Source of the DNA: JANQQZ01 sp039187315 | Lineage (GTDB): Bacteria; Planctomycetota; Phycisphaerae; Phycisphaerales; UBA1924 | Reading direction: 5' to 3' | Assembly (NCBI GenBank): GCA_039187315.1 | Contig: JBCCZQ010000002.1 | Location: 1 to 64,000 of the forward strand | DNA length: 64,000 nt | Part shown: piece by piece, positions 18,621 through 26,194 of the stretch | Position numbering within the stretch: the first letter of the stretch is position 1 | How the letters are laid out: the number at the start of each line of letters is the position of its first letter | Notes under the pieces: generated by a model | Database searches by the model: none | What the model was told of the DNA's origin: nothing | The model's input: only the letters and a program-made list of their open reading frames with translations | Made by a program: the position numbers and the translations under genes

Positions 18621-19847
18621 CTACACCTCCGTATCTGCCAGCGTCATCTCCGGGATGCTGTGGAACGCGATCCGTCGCGGAGCGGCGTCCTTGGCTTGGT
18701 GCATCGCAGCGTAGTAGACCGAGGCGTGCCCCATCTTCTGATTGATCGCGTCCATCGCTCGGCCGAGCCGCACGCGTGCGTTCTCGCGCTCGAACAGTGA
18801 CGAACCCGCCAAGCCGATCGGGATCAGATCGCTCAGCACCACCGTGACCCGCTTGGCGATGATGCCGGGCCGACTGTCCCACAGGCGCACCAGCCAGTGC
18901 ATCAGGTCCCCCGTCTCACTGGTCGGGGTAAAGCGGCAGGAGAGCGACAGTCCATCGTGATAGAGACCGTCCCGGCCCTGCGGCGCGACGCTCAGCGAGA
19001 GCCGCTGGGCCATGACGCGCTCGAACCGCACCCTCGCCGCGGCCTTGTGCAGCAGCCGGACCGCGACAGCGCGGCTGCCTTCTGGCGTGCGCAGCTCAGG
19101 TGCGAGCACGTGCTGGTTGCCGAACGACCGCCGAGGCCCGTCGGCGCGTCCTGCCTCCTCGCCGCGCAGCCAGTGCCACCAGTCCTCACCGATGACGCCG
19201 CCCCAGGCGGCGCGGAGCTGTTTCCGCGAGGCCGCGCACAGCCGCTCTACCGTCGCGATGCCATTGGCATGAAGGCGCTGGGCCATCCGGTCCGAGATGC
19301 CAGGCAGGTCCGTCAGCTTGAGGGGGTGCAGCACACCCGGCAGCTGCTCGGCCCGGATCTCGGTCAGCCCATCGGGTTTGTGCATGCCGCTGGCGAGCTT
19401 GCCCAGCATGGCGTTGGGGGCGAGGCCGATGGAACAACGCAGCGCATCGCCCGCAGTCGTCCGGATCGATGCACGCACTTCATCAGCCAGCCTCAGCGCG
19501 GTCTGCCGGTCGGCGTGCCAGCCCGTGAGCCGGCAGCGGAACTCGTCGACCGAACAGACCGCTTCGATCGGCACGACGCGGTCGATCGCGTCCTTGATCT
19601 GGTGGTGACACTCGATGTATCGCGAAACCCTGGCCTGCCGGAGCACGATGCCCGGGCAGAGAGCCGGTGCTTCCCACGCCGGAGTGCCGGTCCTGACGCC
19701 ATGAGCCCGGGCCTCGTAGCTCACAGCGATGCAGCAGGTCCGATCGGTCGCCAGTGGAAGCACCCCGACGGGACGGCCTCGCAGCGAGGGATCGTCCTGC
19801 TGCTCGACGGATGCGAAGAACGCGTTCATGTCGATGAAGAGAACCAC
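18621..19847 (-). CDS. Y-family DNA polymerase (DinB/UmuC-like)
   Basis: Translesion DNA polymerase of 408 aa. The palm/finger motif FIDMNAFFASVEQ provides the first metal Asp and the Phe steric gate, SVDEF near residue 99 provides the second acidic pair, SIGLAPNAMLGKLAS is the fingers segment, and LTDLPGISDRMAQRLHANGI is the HhH thumb. Catalytic acids are intact, so it is predicted active, unlike ImuB-type proteins. GTG 19847 gives the conserved N-terminus and coincides with the likely transcription start of the promoter just upstream, so the mRNA may be leaderless. No umuD, imuA or dnaE2 partner is adjacent. Convergent with eno by 9 bases. Confidence 0.88.
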   Translation of the reverse strand: MVLFIDMNAFFASVEQQDDPSLRGRPVGVLPLATDRTCCIAVSYEARAHGVRTGTPAWEAPALCPGIVLRQARVSRYIECHHQIKDAIDRVVPIEAVCSVDEFRCRLTGWHADRQTALRLADEVRASIRTTAGDALRCSIGLAPNAMLGKLASGMHKPDGLTEIRAEQLPGVLHPLKLTDLPGISDRMAQRLHANGIATVERLCAASRKQLRAAWGGVIGEDWWHWLRGEEAGRADGPRRSFGNQHVLAPELRTPEGSRAVAVRLLHKAAARVRFERVMAQRLSLSVAPQGRDGLYHDGLSLSCRFTPTSETGDLMHWLVRLWDSRPGIIAKRVTVVLSDLIPIGLAGSSLFERENARVRLGRAMDAINQKMGHASVYYAAMHQAKDAAPRRIAFHSIPEMTLADTEV

Positions 19848-19853
19848 ACACCG

Positions 19854-19881
19854 ACAATACCAAACAAAAACAGAATATCAA
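19854..19881 (-). promoter_or_regulatory. Sigma-70-like promoter for the Y-family polymerase gene
   Basis: On the minus strand TTGATA (19881-19876), a 16-base T-rich spacer and TATTGT (19859-19854) form a good -35/-10 pair in a strikingly AT-rich patch within GC-rich DNA. The -10 ends 6 bases before the GTG at 19847, so transcription should start at or next to the start codon. No clear LexA-type palindrome was found. Confidence 0.6.
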
Positions 19882-19901
19882 GGCTTGCTGTGCCCGCTCG
19901 C

Positions 19902-20792
19902 TCAGAAAAAATCGAATCCCTCATCTCGGGTCTTCTCGATCAGCAGCCGAGCATCGCGGACCAGCTGGCGGAGCTGCTCCGCTGTGGCGGTGAGGGCGTC
20001 GTAGAGGTCGGGGTTGGTCGCCAACTGTCCGAGGGTGCCCTCGCCGGCACGGATCCCCTGCGCGATGGCCTCGACCTGTGCTGCCGCGCCGTCGATCGAG
20101 CGGAGGGTGGCGTCGGCAGTGTCAAGGGTGGCCTCTGCTCGGAGCCGGATCGCCCGTGTGTCTTGGCTGATCGCCTCTGCGGAGGAATCGAACCGCTCGA
20201 TCGCCCGGTTGAAGCGTTCGAGGGTCGGTTCCAGGCCCGTTGCGGACTTCTCATCGCCCTGGACGGATTCGGTGAGCCGGTCGCCGAGATCCTGGTACGT
20301 CCGCATGAGCGTGACGAACTCTTCACGGGTGTCTTCGAACGTGCCGATGCGTTCGAGTACCTCATCGGTCAGCGTCTGCCGGAGCGAGATGAGGTCGACG
20401 GGATACTCCTCGCCCTCCCCGCGGATCGGAGTGCCCTCGACACCTTCGACCGGGGTCAGGTCGACGACCGAGACGCCGACGAAATTGGCATCGACGCGCG
20501 CCTCGAACGGCGCCGAGAGCCCGGTCCCCTCGCGCATCCGCAGCTCGATGAGCACCTGACGCGAGCCGTCGCCGGCCAGTCGGATCTCGGTCACGTCACC
20601 GACTCGCACACCGTTGAGCGAGACGGGCGAGACGGCCGAGACACCGCGGGCTGAATCGACACGCAGGACGATCGTCTCGAATTCCTCCCCGACGCCGGCC
20701 AGCTCGCCGAAGCGGAGCAGCATCCAGGCGAGGACGACGAGCCCGCCGATCGCGGTCAGGCCGATCATCGCGTCACGTGTGGTCCGTCGCAT
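19902..20792 (-). CDS. mlaD: MCE-domain lipid transport protein (MlaD-like)
   Basis: Inner-membrane anchored periplasmic lipid-binding subunit of an Mla-type ABC system that moves phospholipid between membranes. The 296 residues comprise one N-terminal TM segment (IGLTAIGGLVVLAWMLL), an MCE domain (about 38-125, with GVSAVSPVSLNGVRVGDVTEI and FVGVSVVDLTP), and a long helical C-terminal region (about 135-290) suited to tunnel formation. It follows mlaF by 39 bases. The MlaE permease, usually adjacent, is missing here. Confidence 0.88.
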   Translation of the reverse strand: MRRTTRDAMIGLTAIGGLVVLAWMLLRFGELAGVGEEFETIVLRVDSARGVSAVSPVSLNGVRVGDVTEIRLAGDGSRQVLIELRMREGTGLSAPFEARVDANFVGVSVVDLTPVEGVEGTPIRGEGEEYPVDLISLRQTLTDEVLERIGTFEDTREEFVTLMRTYQDLGDRLTESVQGDEKSATGLEPTLERFNRAIERFDSSAEAISQDTRAIRLRAEATLDTADATLRSIDGAAAQVEAIAQGIRAGEGTLGQLATNPDLYDALTATAEQLRQLVRDARLLIEKTRDEGFDFF

Positions 20793-20831
20793 GCTGCCTC
20801 CGTGCGCAAGAACCCTGGGGCGCGGTTGAGT

Positions 20832-21650
20832 CTAGCTGATGCCGGCGGCGTCGAAGAACTGGCGGATGCGCGGCTCAGCGGACCGAGCAAGCTCCTCGTA
20901 GCTGCCGATGGCCAGGACCCGGCCCTGGTCGAGCATGACGATCCGCCCGCCGATCCGCCGCGCGCTGACCAGATCGTGCGTGACGACCAAGCTGGTGATG
21001 CCCAGACGCTCCTGGAGACGCAGGACCAGATCGTCAATTCCGCGGGCCCGCTCGGGGTCGAGCCCGGTTGTCGGCTCGTCGTAGAGGATGACCTCGGGCT
21101 GGAGCATGAGCGCCCGAGCGAGCGCGACCCGTTTGCGCTGGCCCCCTGAGAGCTCGGAAGGCAGCTTGTGGCCCGACCCGACCATATCGACCATCTCGAG
21201 CGCCTCATGGATCTGGTCGAGCCGCTCGGCCCGTGAGCCCCGGCCGTGCTCGCGGACCGGGAAATCCAGGTTCTCGGTGACGGTCATGGAATCGAACAGG
21301 GCGCCGAGCTGGAACAGCAGCCCCACGCGGAGGCGGACGGGCCCGAGCCGGTGCTCCGGGAGCGTGTCAACGCGTGTATCTCGGAACCAGACCTCGCCCC
21401 GGTCGGGGGTCAGCAGGCCCACGATGTGCTTGAGCATCACGGACTTGCCGCACCCGCTGGGCCCGACGACGACGGTTGCGGTGCCCTCGGGCAGATCCAA
21501 GTCGATCCCACGCAGGACCGGCTGACCGCTGAAGCCCTTGTGGAGATCGCGGAGCCGAACGACCGCGGGCGGCGAGGCGCTCCCTCCGGCTTCGGCCGAT
21601 CCTGTCGGCTCGGCCTGCCCTTCGGGCTCTGTGTTCGTCAGCGTCGCCAC
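20832..21650 (-). CDS. mlaF: ABC transporter ATPase (MlaF-like)
   Basis: ATPase of the lipid-transport complex with mlaD. In the 272-aa product: Walker A GPSGCGKS, Q-loop LLFQLGALFDSMTV (typical of MlaF), signature LSGGQRKR, Walker B VILYDEPTTGLDP and switch His VVTHD. GTG 21650 keeps it clear of the divergent nudix gene at 21666; an ATG reading back to 21788 would overlap that gene and lacks similarity. Only 15 bases separate the two divergent starts, so at least one promoter must lie inside coding sequence. Confidence 0.9.
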   Translation of the reverse strand: MATLTNTEPEGQAEPTGSAEAGGSASPPAVVRLRDLHKGFSGQPVLRGIDLDLPEGTATVVVGPSGCGKSVMLKHIVGLLTPDRGEVWFRDTRVDTLPEHRLGPVRLRVGLLFQLGALFDSMTVTENLDFPVREHGRGSRAERLDQIHEALEMVDMVGSGHKLPSELSGGQRKRVALARALMLQPEVILYDEPTTGLDPERARGIDDLVLRLQERLGITSLVVTHDLVSARRIGGRIVMLDQGRVLAIGSYEELARSAEPRIRQFFDAAGIS

Positions 21651-21665
21651 GGTACGATTCTTCCG

Positions 21666-22211
21666 ATGCCAAGCGGCCAGTCCAGCGAGGGGGAGCGTCG
21701 GATTCATCGTGGCCGCAAGTTCGACTTCGCGGTCGCCGAGATCCGGACGCGTTCCGGGGCACTGATCGAGCGTGAGCTCGTCCGTCATCCGGGGGCTGTG
21801 ATCGTCGTCGCCACGCTCGGCGACGGACGCGTGCTGTTTGTCCGCCAGACCCGCGTGACCCTCGGCCGCTCAATGCTCGAGTTGCCCGCTGGCACGATGG
21901 ACCGCGACGAACCGCCGGAACGCTGCGCGGCCAGGGAACTCGAAGAGGAAACCGGCTATCGGGCCGCAACCGTCGAGTCGGCCGGCCGGTTCTACCCATC
22001 ACCGGGGATGAGCGATGAGCTCATGCACGTGTTTTCTGCCGGATCGTTGACGCACGTGGGCCAGTCGCTCGAGGATGACGAATCGATCGAGGTCGTGGCG
22101 CTGTCCCCTGTCGAGATCGGGGCCTGGCTCGAGGCGGGACGTGATCTCGACGGCAAGTCGATCGCAGCGCTTGCCATGACGGGATTTCTGCCAGCCGGAG
22201 CATTCGCGTGA
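21666..22211 (+). CDS. Nudix hydrolase, ADP-ribose pyrophosphatase type
   Basis: Hydrolyses a nucleoside-diphosphate derivative, most likely ADP-ribose. The 181-aa product has a full Nudix box (G then RELEEETG: pattern GTMDRDEPPERC followed by AARELEEETGY) and LELPAGT just before it, typical of ADPRase-like members, with YPSPGMSDELMHVF after it. First gene of a plus-strand run; its stop overlaps the next gene's GTG. Confidence 0.9.
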   Translation: MPSGQSSEGERRIHRGRKFDFAVAEIRTRSGALIERELVRHPGAVIVVATLGDGRVLFVRQTRVTLGRSMLELPAGTMDRDEPPERCAARELEEETGYRAATVESAGRFYPSPGMSDELMHVFSAGSLTHVGQSLEDDESIEVVALSPVEIGAWLEAGRDLDGKSIAALAMTGFLPAGAFA

Positions 22212-23230
22212 GTTTCCGATCGGGGCTGCTCGGGCGGGTCTTCGGCGAGGGTGAGAACCCGCTCGGCTGGTCCGTTCCCGCGGGCCGCCTCGGCGGGCTT
22301 GTGCTGCGGCTGCACCTGGTGCTGCTGATCTGGTCGGTGCTCCGCCTGGTCCGATCGATCCCGCACGATGCGCGCGGCTGGCCGTTCGAGCTGTGGTGGC
22401 TTGGGTCGGTGGCCCTCGTGCTGCTGTTCAGAGAACTTGCTGTGTGGGCGCTGGTGACGCGTGGAGATGACCGTGCGTCGCCTGTGGTGCTCTGGCCGCT
22501 TGGCAACGCCGTACCACCGAGCCCGGACGCCTCACCGGGCCGCTGCATCGGGCAGGGCGCCGTCGGGCTCTCGGCCTCGGTGCTGCTGCTGCTCTGTCTT
22601 GGGGGTGCGTTGTACGCTATGACGGGCCGCTGGGATGCGGTGGTCTTCTGGCCGGTCGAGCGGGTCGGGCTCGAGCGTGAGATGTACGCCGATGGCATCC
22701 TGCTGGGCGGGCTCTGGACGCTCTACGCGGTCAACTCGGCGGTGTTGCTGTTCCATCTGCTGCCGATGCTGCCGCTCGACGGCGGGCGGGTGCTGCAAGG
22801 GGCCCTGGGCACACGCTCGGATGAGGGCTCGGAGACTCCCGCGGCTCTCGGGCACGCAGTAGGGATGCTGACGGCTGTCGTGCTTGCAGCCGTGGGCTGG
22901 CTGACAGAGACCACGCCCGTGATCGCGGTGGCGGCCGCGGGCTTCTTCGTCTGCTGGCAGGAGCAGCGGCGCAGCCGGCTTCTGGCCCCGGAGGACTGGA
23001 CGGAACCGTCCGAGGCGGACGATGAGGAGGCATCGTTCATGCCGCTGGAGTCGGCATCAGCGGATGTCATCGGCAGCGGGGAGCAGACCGCCGAGCCGGA
23101 GGAAGACGCGATCGATGCGATCCTGGCCAAGATCAGCCGCTCGGGCATCGAAAGCCTGACCGAAGACGAGCGGACAGCGCTCGACGCTGCGTCGGGTCCC
23201 AAGCCCGGGACCGAGCACGGGGACCGCTGA
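22208..23230 (+). CDS. M50-like membrane protein lacking the HExxH site
   Basis: A 340-aa integral membrane protein with about five TM segments. The second site-2-protease motif is intact in form (LPMLPLDGGRVLQG, about residue 190), but the place of the HExxH zinc motif reads FRELAVW (residues 74-80), so both His ligands are gone and proteolysis is unlikely. Residues about 305-335 (AILAKISRSGIESLTEDE) match the tail of the adjacent rhomboid. GTG 22208 overlaps the nudix stop. Interpretation: a pseudoprotease or regulator of its neighbour. Confidence 0.8.
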   Translation: MSFRSGLLGRVFGEGENPLGWSVPAGRLGGLVLRLHLVLLIWSVLRLVRSIPHDARGWPFELWWLGSVALVLLFRELAVWALVTRGDDRASPVVLWPLGNAVPPSPDASPGRCIGQGAVGLSASVLLLLCLGGALYAMTGRWDAVVFWPVERVGLEREMYADGILLGGLWTLYAVNSAVLLFHLLPMLPLDGGRVLQGALGTRSDEGSETPAALGHAVGMLTAVVLAAVGWLTETTPVIAVAAAGFFVCWQEQRRSRLLAPEDWTEPSEADDEEASFMPLESASADVIGSGEQTAEPEEDAIDAILAKISRSGIESLTEDERTALDAASGPKPGTEHGDR

Positions 23231-24334
23231 ATGGGCATCCACGACCGTTCCTACTACAAGGACGACAGCCGCGGAGCGGGCTCGTTCGGATCAGGGTTCG
23301 GGGGCGGCGGCTGGGGCGCCATGCGGCCCAAGAAGCTGTCGGTCACGCTCTGGCTGATCATCCTGAATACCGCCGTCTTCTTCATCGACCTCTCGCTGCC
23401 GATGGTGGATATCCGCGATGTTGTTGTGTACGACAGCGCCGTGCCCTCGGAGATTCTCGATCGGTCGCAGGTTGTCGAGGTACAGAGACCGGCGAACGTG
23501 GTCATCGGACTGCCTTGGCAGAAGCCGGTCGTCGACCCCGTGACCAATGCGCAGGTTGGCTACGAGCAGTTTCGCACGTGGCACGCGCTCAATGGCTATG
23601 GGCACTTCTCGCTGCTGCACGGCTTCCTGCGCCTGGAAGTGTGGCGCCTCGTGACGTTCCAATTCCTGCACGCCGACTTGACGCACTGGTTCTTCAACAT
23701 GTTCGGGCTGTTCATCTTCGGCCGCATGGTCGAGGACTACCTCGGTCGCAGCCGGTACCTGTCTTTCTACCTGATCTGCGGCATGGCGGGGGGTCTGCTG
23801 TACATGCTCTTCGCGGGGCTGGCGTCGCTGGGCGTGCCGCTGCCGGGCACGCTGGCATTCACTGGGGCGGGGACGCCGCTGATCGGTGCGTCCGCGGGTG
23901 TGTTCGGCGTGGTCGTCGCGTGCGCCCGCATCGCGCCCGACATGCGTGTGATGCTGCTCTTCCCGCCGATCCCGCTGAAGATGGCTTGGATCGCGTACGC
24001 CTACGTCGGGATCTCAGCCTTTAATCTCCTCCTCGGCGGCGCGAACGCTGGCGGTGACGCGGCCCACCTCGGCGGCGCAATCGCGGGGTTTTACTTCATC
24101 CGTCGCCAGCACCTGCTGCGAGGGTTCCTAGATTTCCAGCTTCTCGGCGGACGCAAGAAGCAGGGCGGCAGCGCTCGGCCGAAGCCGCGCATGCCGAACC
24201 GTGCAAGCGGGAAGGACCAGAAGGAGATCGACCGGATCCTCGCAAAGGTCAGCGCGGAGGGGCTGCATAGCCTGTCATCCCGCGAAAAGAAGACGCTCGA
24301 GCGTGCGTCGCGTGATGCGCGGGACAGCCGGTAG
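23231..24334 (+). CDS. Rhomboid-family intramembrane serine protease
   Basis: Cleaves TM segments of client proteins within the membrane. The 367-aa protein has an N-terminal TM segment, a loop of about 100 residues, then the rhomboid core with HADLTHWFFNMFGLFIFG, the catalytic Ser in LIGASAGVFG (about residue 220) and catalytic His in AAHLGGAIAGF (about 278). The C-terminal tail RILAKVSAEGLHSLSSREK is the same short module as in the preceding gene. It starts one base after that gene's stop. The GSGFGGGGWG-rich N-terminus is low complexity. Confidence 0.92.
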   Translation: MGIHDRSYYKDDSRGAGSFGSGFGGGGWGAMRPKKLSVTLWLIILNTAVFFIDLSLPMVDIRDVVVYDSAVPSEILDRSQVVEVQRPANVVIGLPWQKPVVDPVTNAQVGYEQFRTWHALNGYGHFSLLHGFLRLEVWRLVTFQFLHADLTHWFFNMFGLFIFGRMVEDYLGRSRYLSFYLICGMAGGLLYMLFAGLASLGVPLPGTLAFTGAGTPLIGASAGVFGVVVACARIAPDMRVMLLFPPIPLKMAWIAYAYVGISAFNLLLGGANAGGDAAHLGGAIAGFYFIRRQHLLRGFLDFQLLGGRKKQGGSARPKPRMPNRASGKDQKEIDRILAKVSAEGLHSLSSREKKTLERASRDARDSR

Positions 24335-24343
24335 CCCATCGCG

Positions 24344-25612
24344 GTGGCGGGGCCGATCGAATTCGAGATCACAAGCCGCGATGCTCGGGGTTCGGCCCGG
24401 GTCGGTGTGCTCAGGACGCCCCACGGCGAGGTGCCGACGCCGGGCTTCATGACCGTTGGCACCAAGGCGACTGTCAAGGGCATCTATCCTTCGCTTCTGC
24501 TCGACTGCGGGTGCGGTGTGCTGCTCGCGAACACGTATCACCTGCTGCTGCGGCCGGGGCCGGACGTAGTCGAGGCGCTCGGCGGGCTCCACGCGATGAT
24601 GGGCTGGGACGGCCCGATCCTGACCGATTCGGGAGGCTACCAGGCGTACAGCATGGCCGACAAGAACGCGGTCGATGACGACGGTGTGACGTTCAAGTCG
24701 ATCGTCGATGGGTCCAGCATCCGGATGGGACCCGAGTCGTCGATGGAGGCGCAAAACAAGCTTGGGGCGGACATCATCATGGCCTTCGATGACTGCCCGC
24801 CTTCGATCGACCCGAGCGCTGGGCCCGTGAACCAGACACGGCTGAAGCTGGCTGCGATGCGTGACGCCTCGAAGCGCACGGGCTACGACCACCAGGCCCG
24901 GCTCGACGTTGCCAACGAGCGCACGGTCCGCTGGCTCGAGCGGTGCGCGGGGGCGCACGCGCGGAAGGACGACCAGGCGCTGTTCGGCATCGTCCAGGGT
25001 GGGACCGATCTGGCGCGGCGGTCGTGGTCGGCTGAGCGTGTGTGCGGTGTGGACCTGCCCGGCTACGCGATCGGCGGCGTGGCGGTGGGGGAGACGGCCG
25101 AGGACATCGACCGGGTGGTCCGGCATACAGCGCCGCTGCTGCCGGAGGATCGGCCGCGGTACCTGATGGGGGTGGGGTACGAGCGAGACATCCTGTCGGC
25201 GGTTCTGGCGGGGGTGGACCTGTTCGACTGCGTCCTGCCGACACGCAACGGGCGGAGCGGGACGGCGTTCACGCGGCACGGGGCGGTCCGCCTGAAAAAC
25301 CGGAAGCACGAAGACGACCAAGGGGTCATCGAGCCGGGCTGCGACTGCCCGGCGTGCGACCCGCGGCGGTACGGCGGGCCGATGCCTGTGGGCGTCTCAG
25401 GGTTCTCACGCGGGACGATCCGGCACCTGTTCCGAGCCGGGGAGATGCTGGGACCGATGCTCGTGAGCATCCACAATGTGCGGCACTTTCAGAGGCTGAT
25501 GTTGGACATCCGCGCGGCGATCCGGGATGATGCGTGGTTCGAGTTCGCCCAGCGGTGGCCGGTGGCCGTCGAGGGGCTCCCCGCCGATGTACGGTCGCGA
25601 TATGGGATCTGA
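24344..25612 (+). CDS. tgt: tRNA-guanine transglycosylase
   Basis: Exchanges guanine for preQ1 in the anticodon of queuosine tRNAs. The 422-aa protein shows LTDSGGYQAYS, FGIVQGG, the nucleophile Asp in LFDCVLPTRNGR and the zinc site CDCPAC with a distant His (IHNVRHF). GTG 24344 is the frame start and gives the expected N-terminus. It leads the widespread cluster tgt-yajC-secDF. Confidence 0.95.
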   Translation: MAGPIEFEITSRDARGSARVGVLRTPHGEVPTPGFMTVGTKATVKGIYPSLLLDCGCGVLLANTYHLLLRPGPDVVEALGGLHAMMGWDGPILTDSGGYQAYSMADKNAVDDDGVTFKSIVDGSSIRMGPESSMEAQNKLGADIIMAFDDCPPSIDPSAGPVNQTRLKLAAMRDASKRTGYDHQARLDVANERTVRWLERCAGAHARKDDQALFGIVQGGTDLARRSWSAERVCGVDLPGYAIGGVAVGETAEDIDRVVRHTAPLLPEDRPRYLMGVGYERDILSAVLAGVDLFDCVLPTRNGRSGTAFTRHGAVRLKNRKHEDDQGVIEPGCDCPACDPRRYGGPMPVGVSGFSRGTIRHLFRAGEMLGPMLVSIHNVRHFQRLMLDIRAAIRDDAWFEFAQRWPVAVEGLPADVRSRYGI

Positions 25613-25656
25613 GGATCCGCAGAGCGGCCGCGTCGGACCGTCCGTGAAAGGACATC

Positions 25657-26121
25657 ATGGTGGTGAGGCAAGACGGACAACCGGTGATCCCAGGGCTTCC
25701 AAGCGAAGCATCCGCTCCAGCCGGCGAGGGATCCACCCTCCAGCCAGACGGCGCGGGCGCAACGCCGAGCGGCCCGCCTCCGGGCGGAGGTGGTAGCGGG
25801 CTGTTCCTGTTCCTTCCGCTGATTCTGATCTTCGTCCTGATGATCTTCCTCTCAGGCCGAGCTCAGAAGAAGGAGCAAAAGCGCAAGCAGGAGCTGCTGG
25901 CGGCTCTGAAGAAGCATGATCGCGTCCAGACGATCGGCGGGATCATCGGCAGCATCAGCGAGGTCCGCGACGAAGAGATCATCCTGATCATCGATGAGCA
26001 GGACAAGACCCGGCTGCGGGTGGCCAAGGCCGCGATCCAGCAGGTGCTGCGGGAGGCTCCTGGCGGAGGCGTCGAGGGGAGCACCGCGGAGCCCTCGCTG
26101 GCGGTTGGCACGGCTTCCTAG
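25657..26121 (+). CDS. yajC: Sec translocase accessory protein YajC
   Basis: Single-pass membrane subunit that associates with SecDF and SecYEG. The 154 residues have an extended Pro/Gly-rich N-terminus (1-47), a TM helix LFLFLPLILIFVLMIFLSG (about 49-67), then the canonical KKEQKRKQELLAALKKHDRV and TIGGIIGSI. AAAGGACATC precedes ATG 25657. Longer than typical YajC (about 110 aa) because of the N-terminal tail. Confidence 0.92.
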   Translation: MVVRQDGQPVIPGLPSEASAPAGEGSTLQPDGAGATPSGPPPGGGGSGLFLFLPLILIFVLMIFLSGRAQKKEQKRKQELLAALKKHDRVQTIGGIIGSISEVRDEEIILIIDEQDKTRLRVAKAAIQQVLREAPGGGVEGSTAEPSLAVGTAS

Positions 26122-26194
26122 CATCCCCCCTGACCCACGACCCAAGCACGGCACCGGCCCCGCGGCGCGGCGTGCGTGAAGAGGCACCGGCCCG

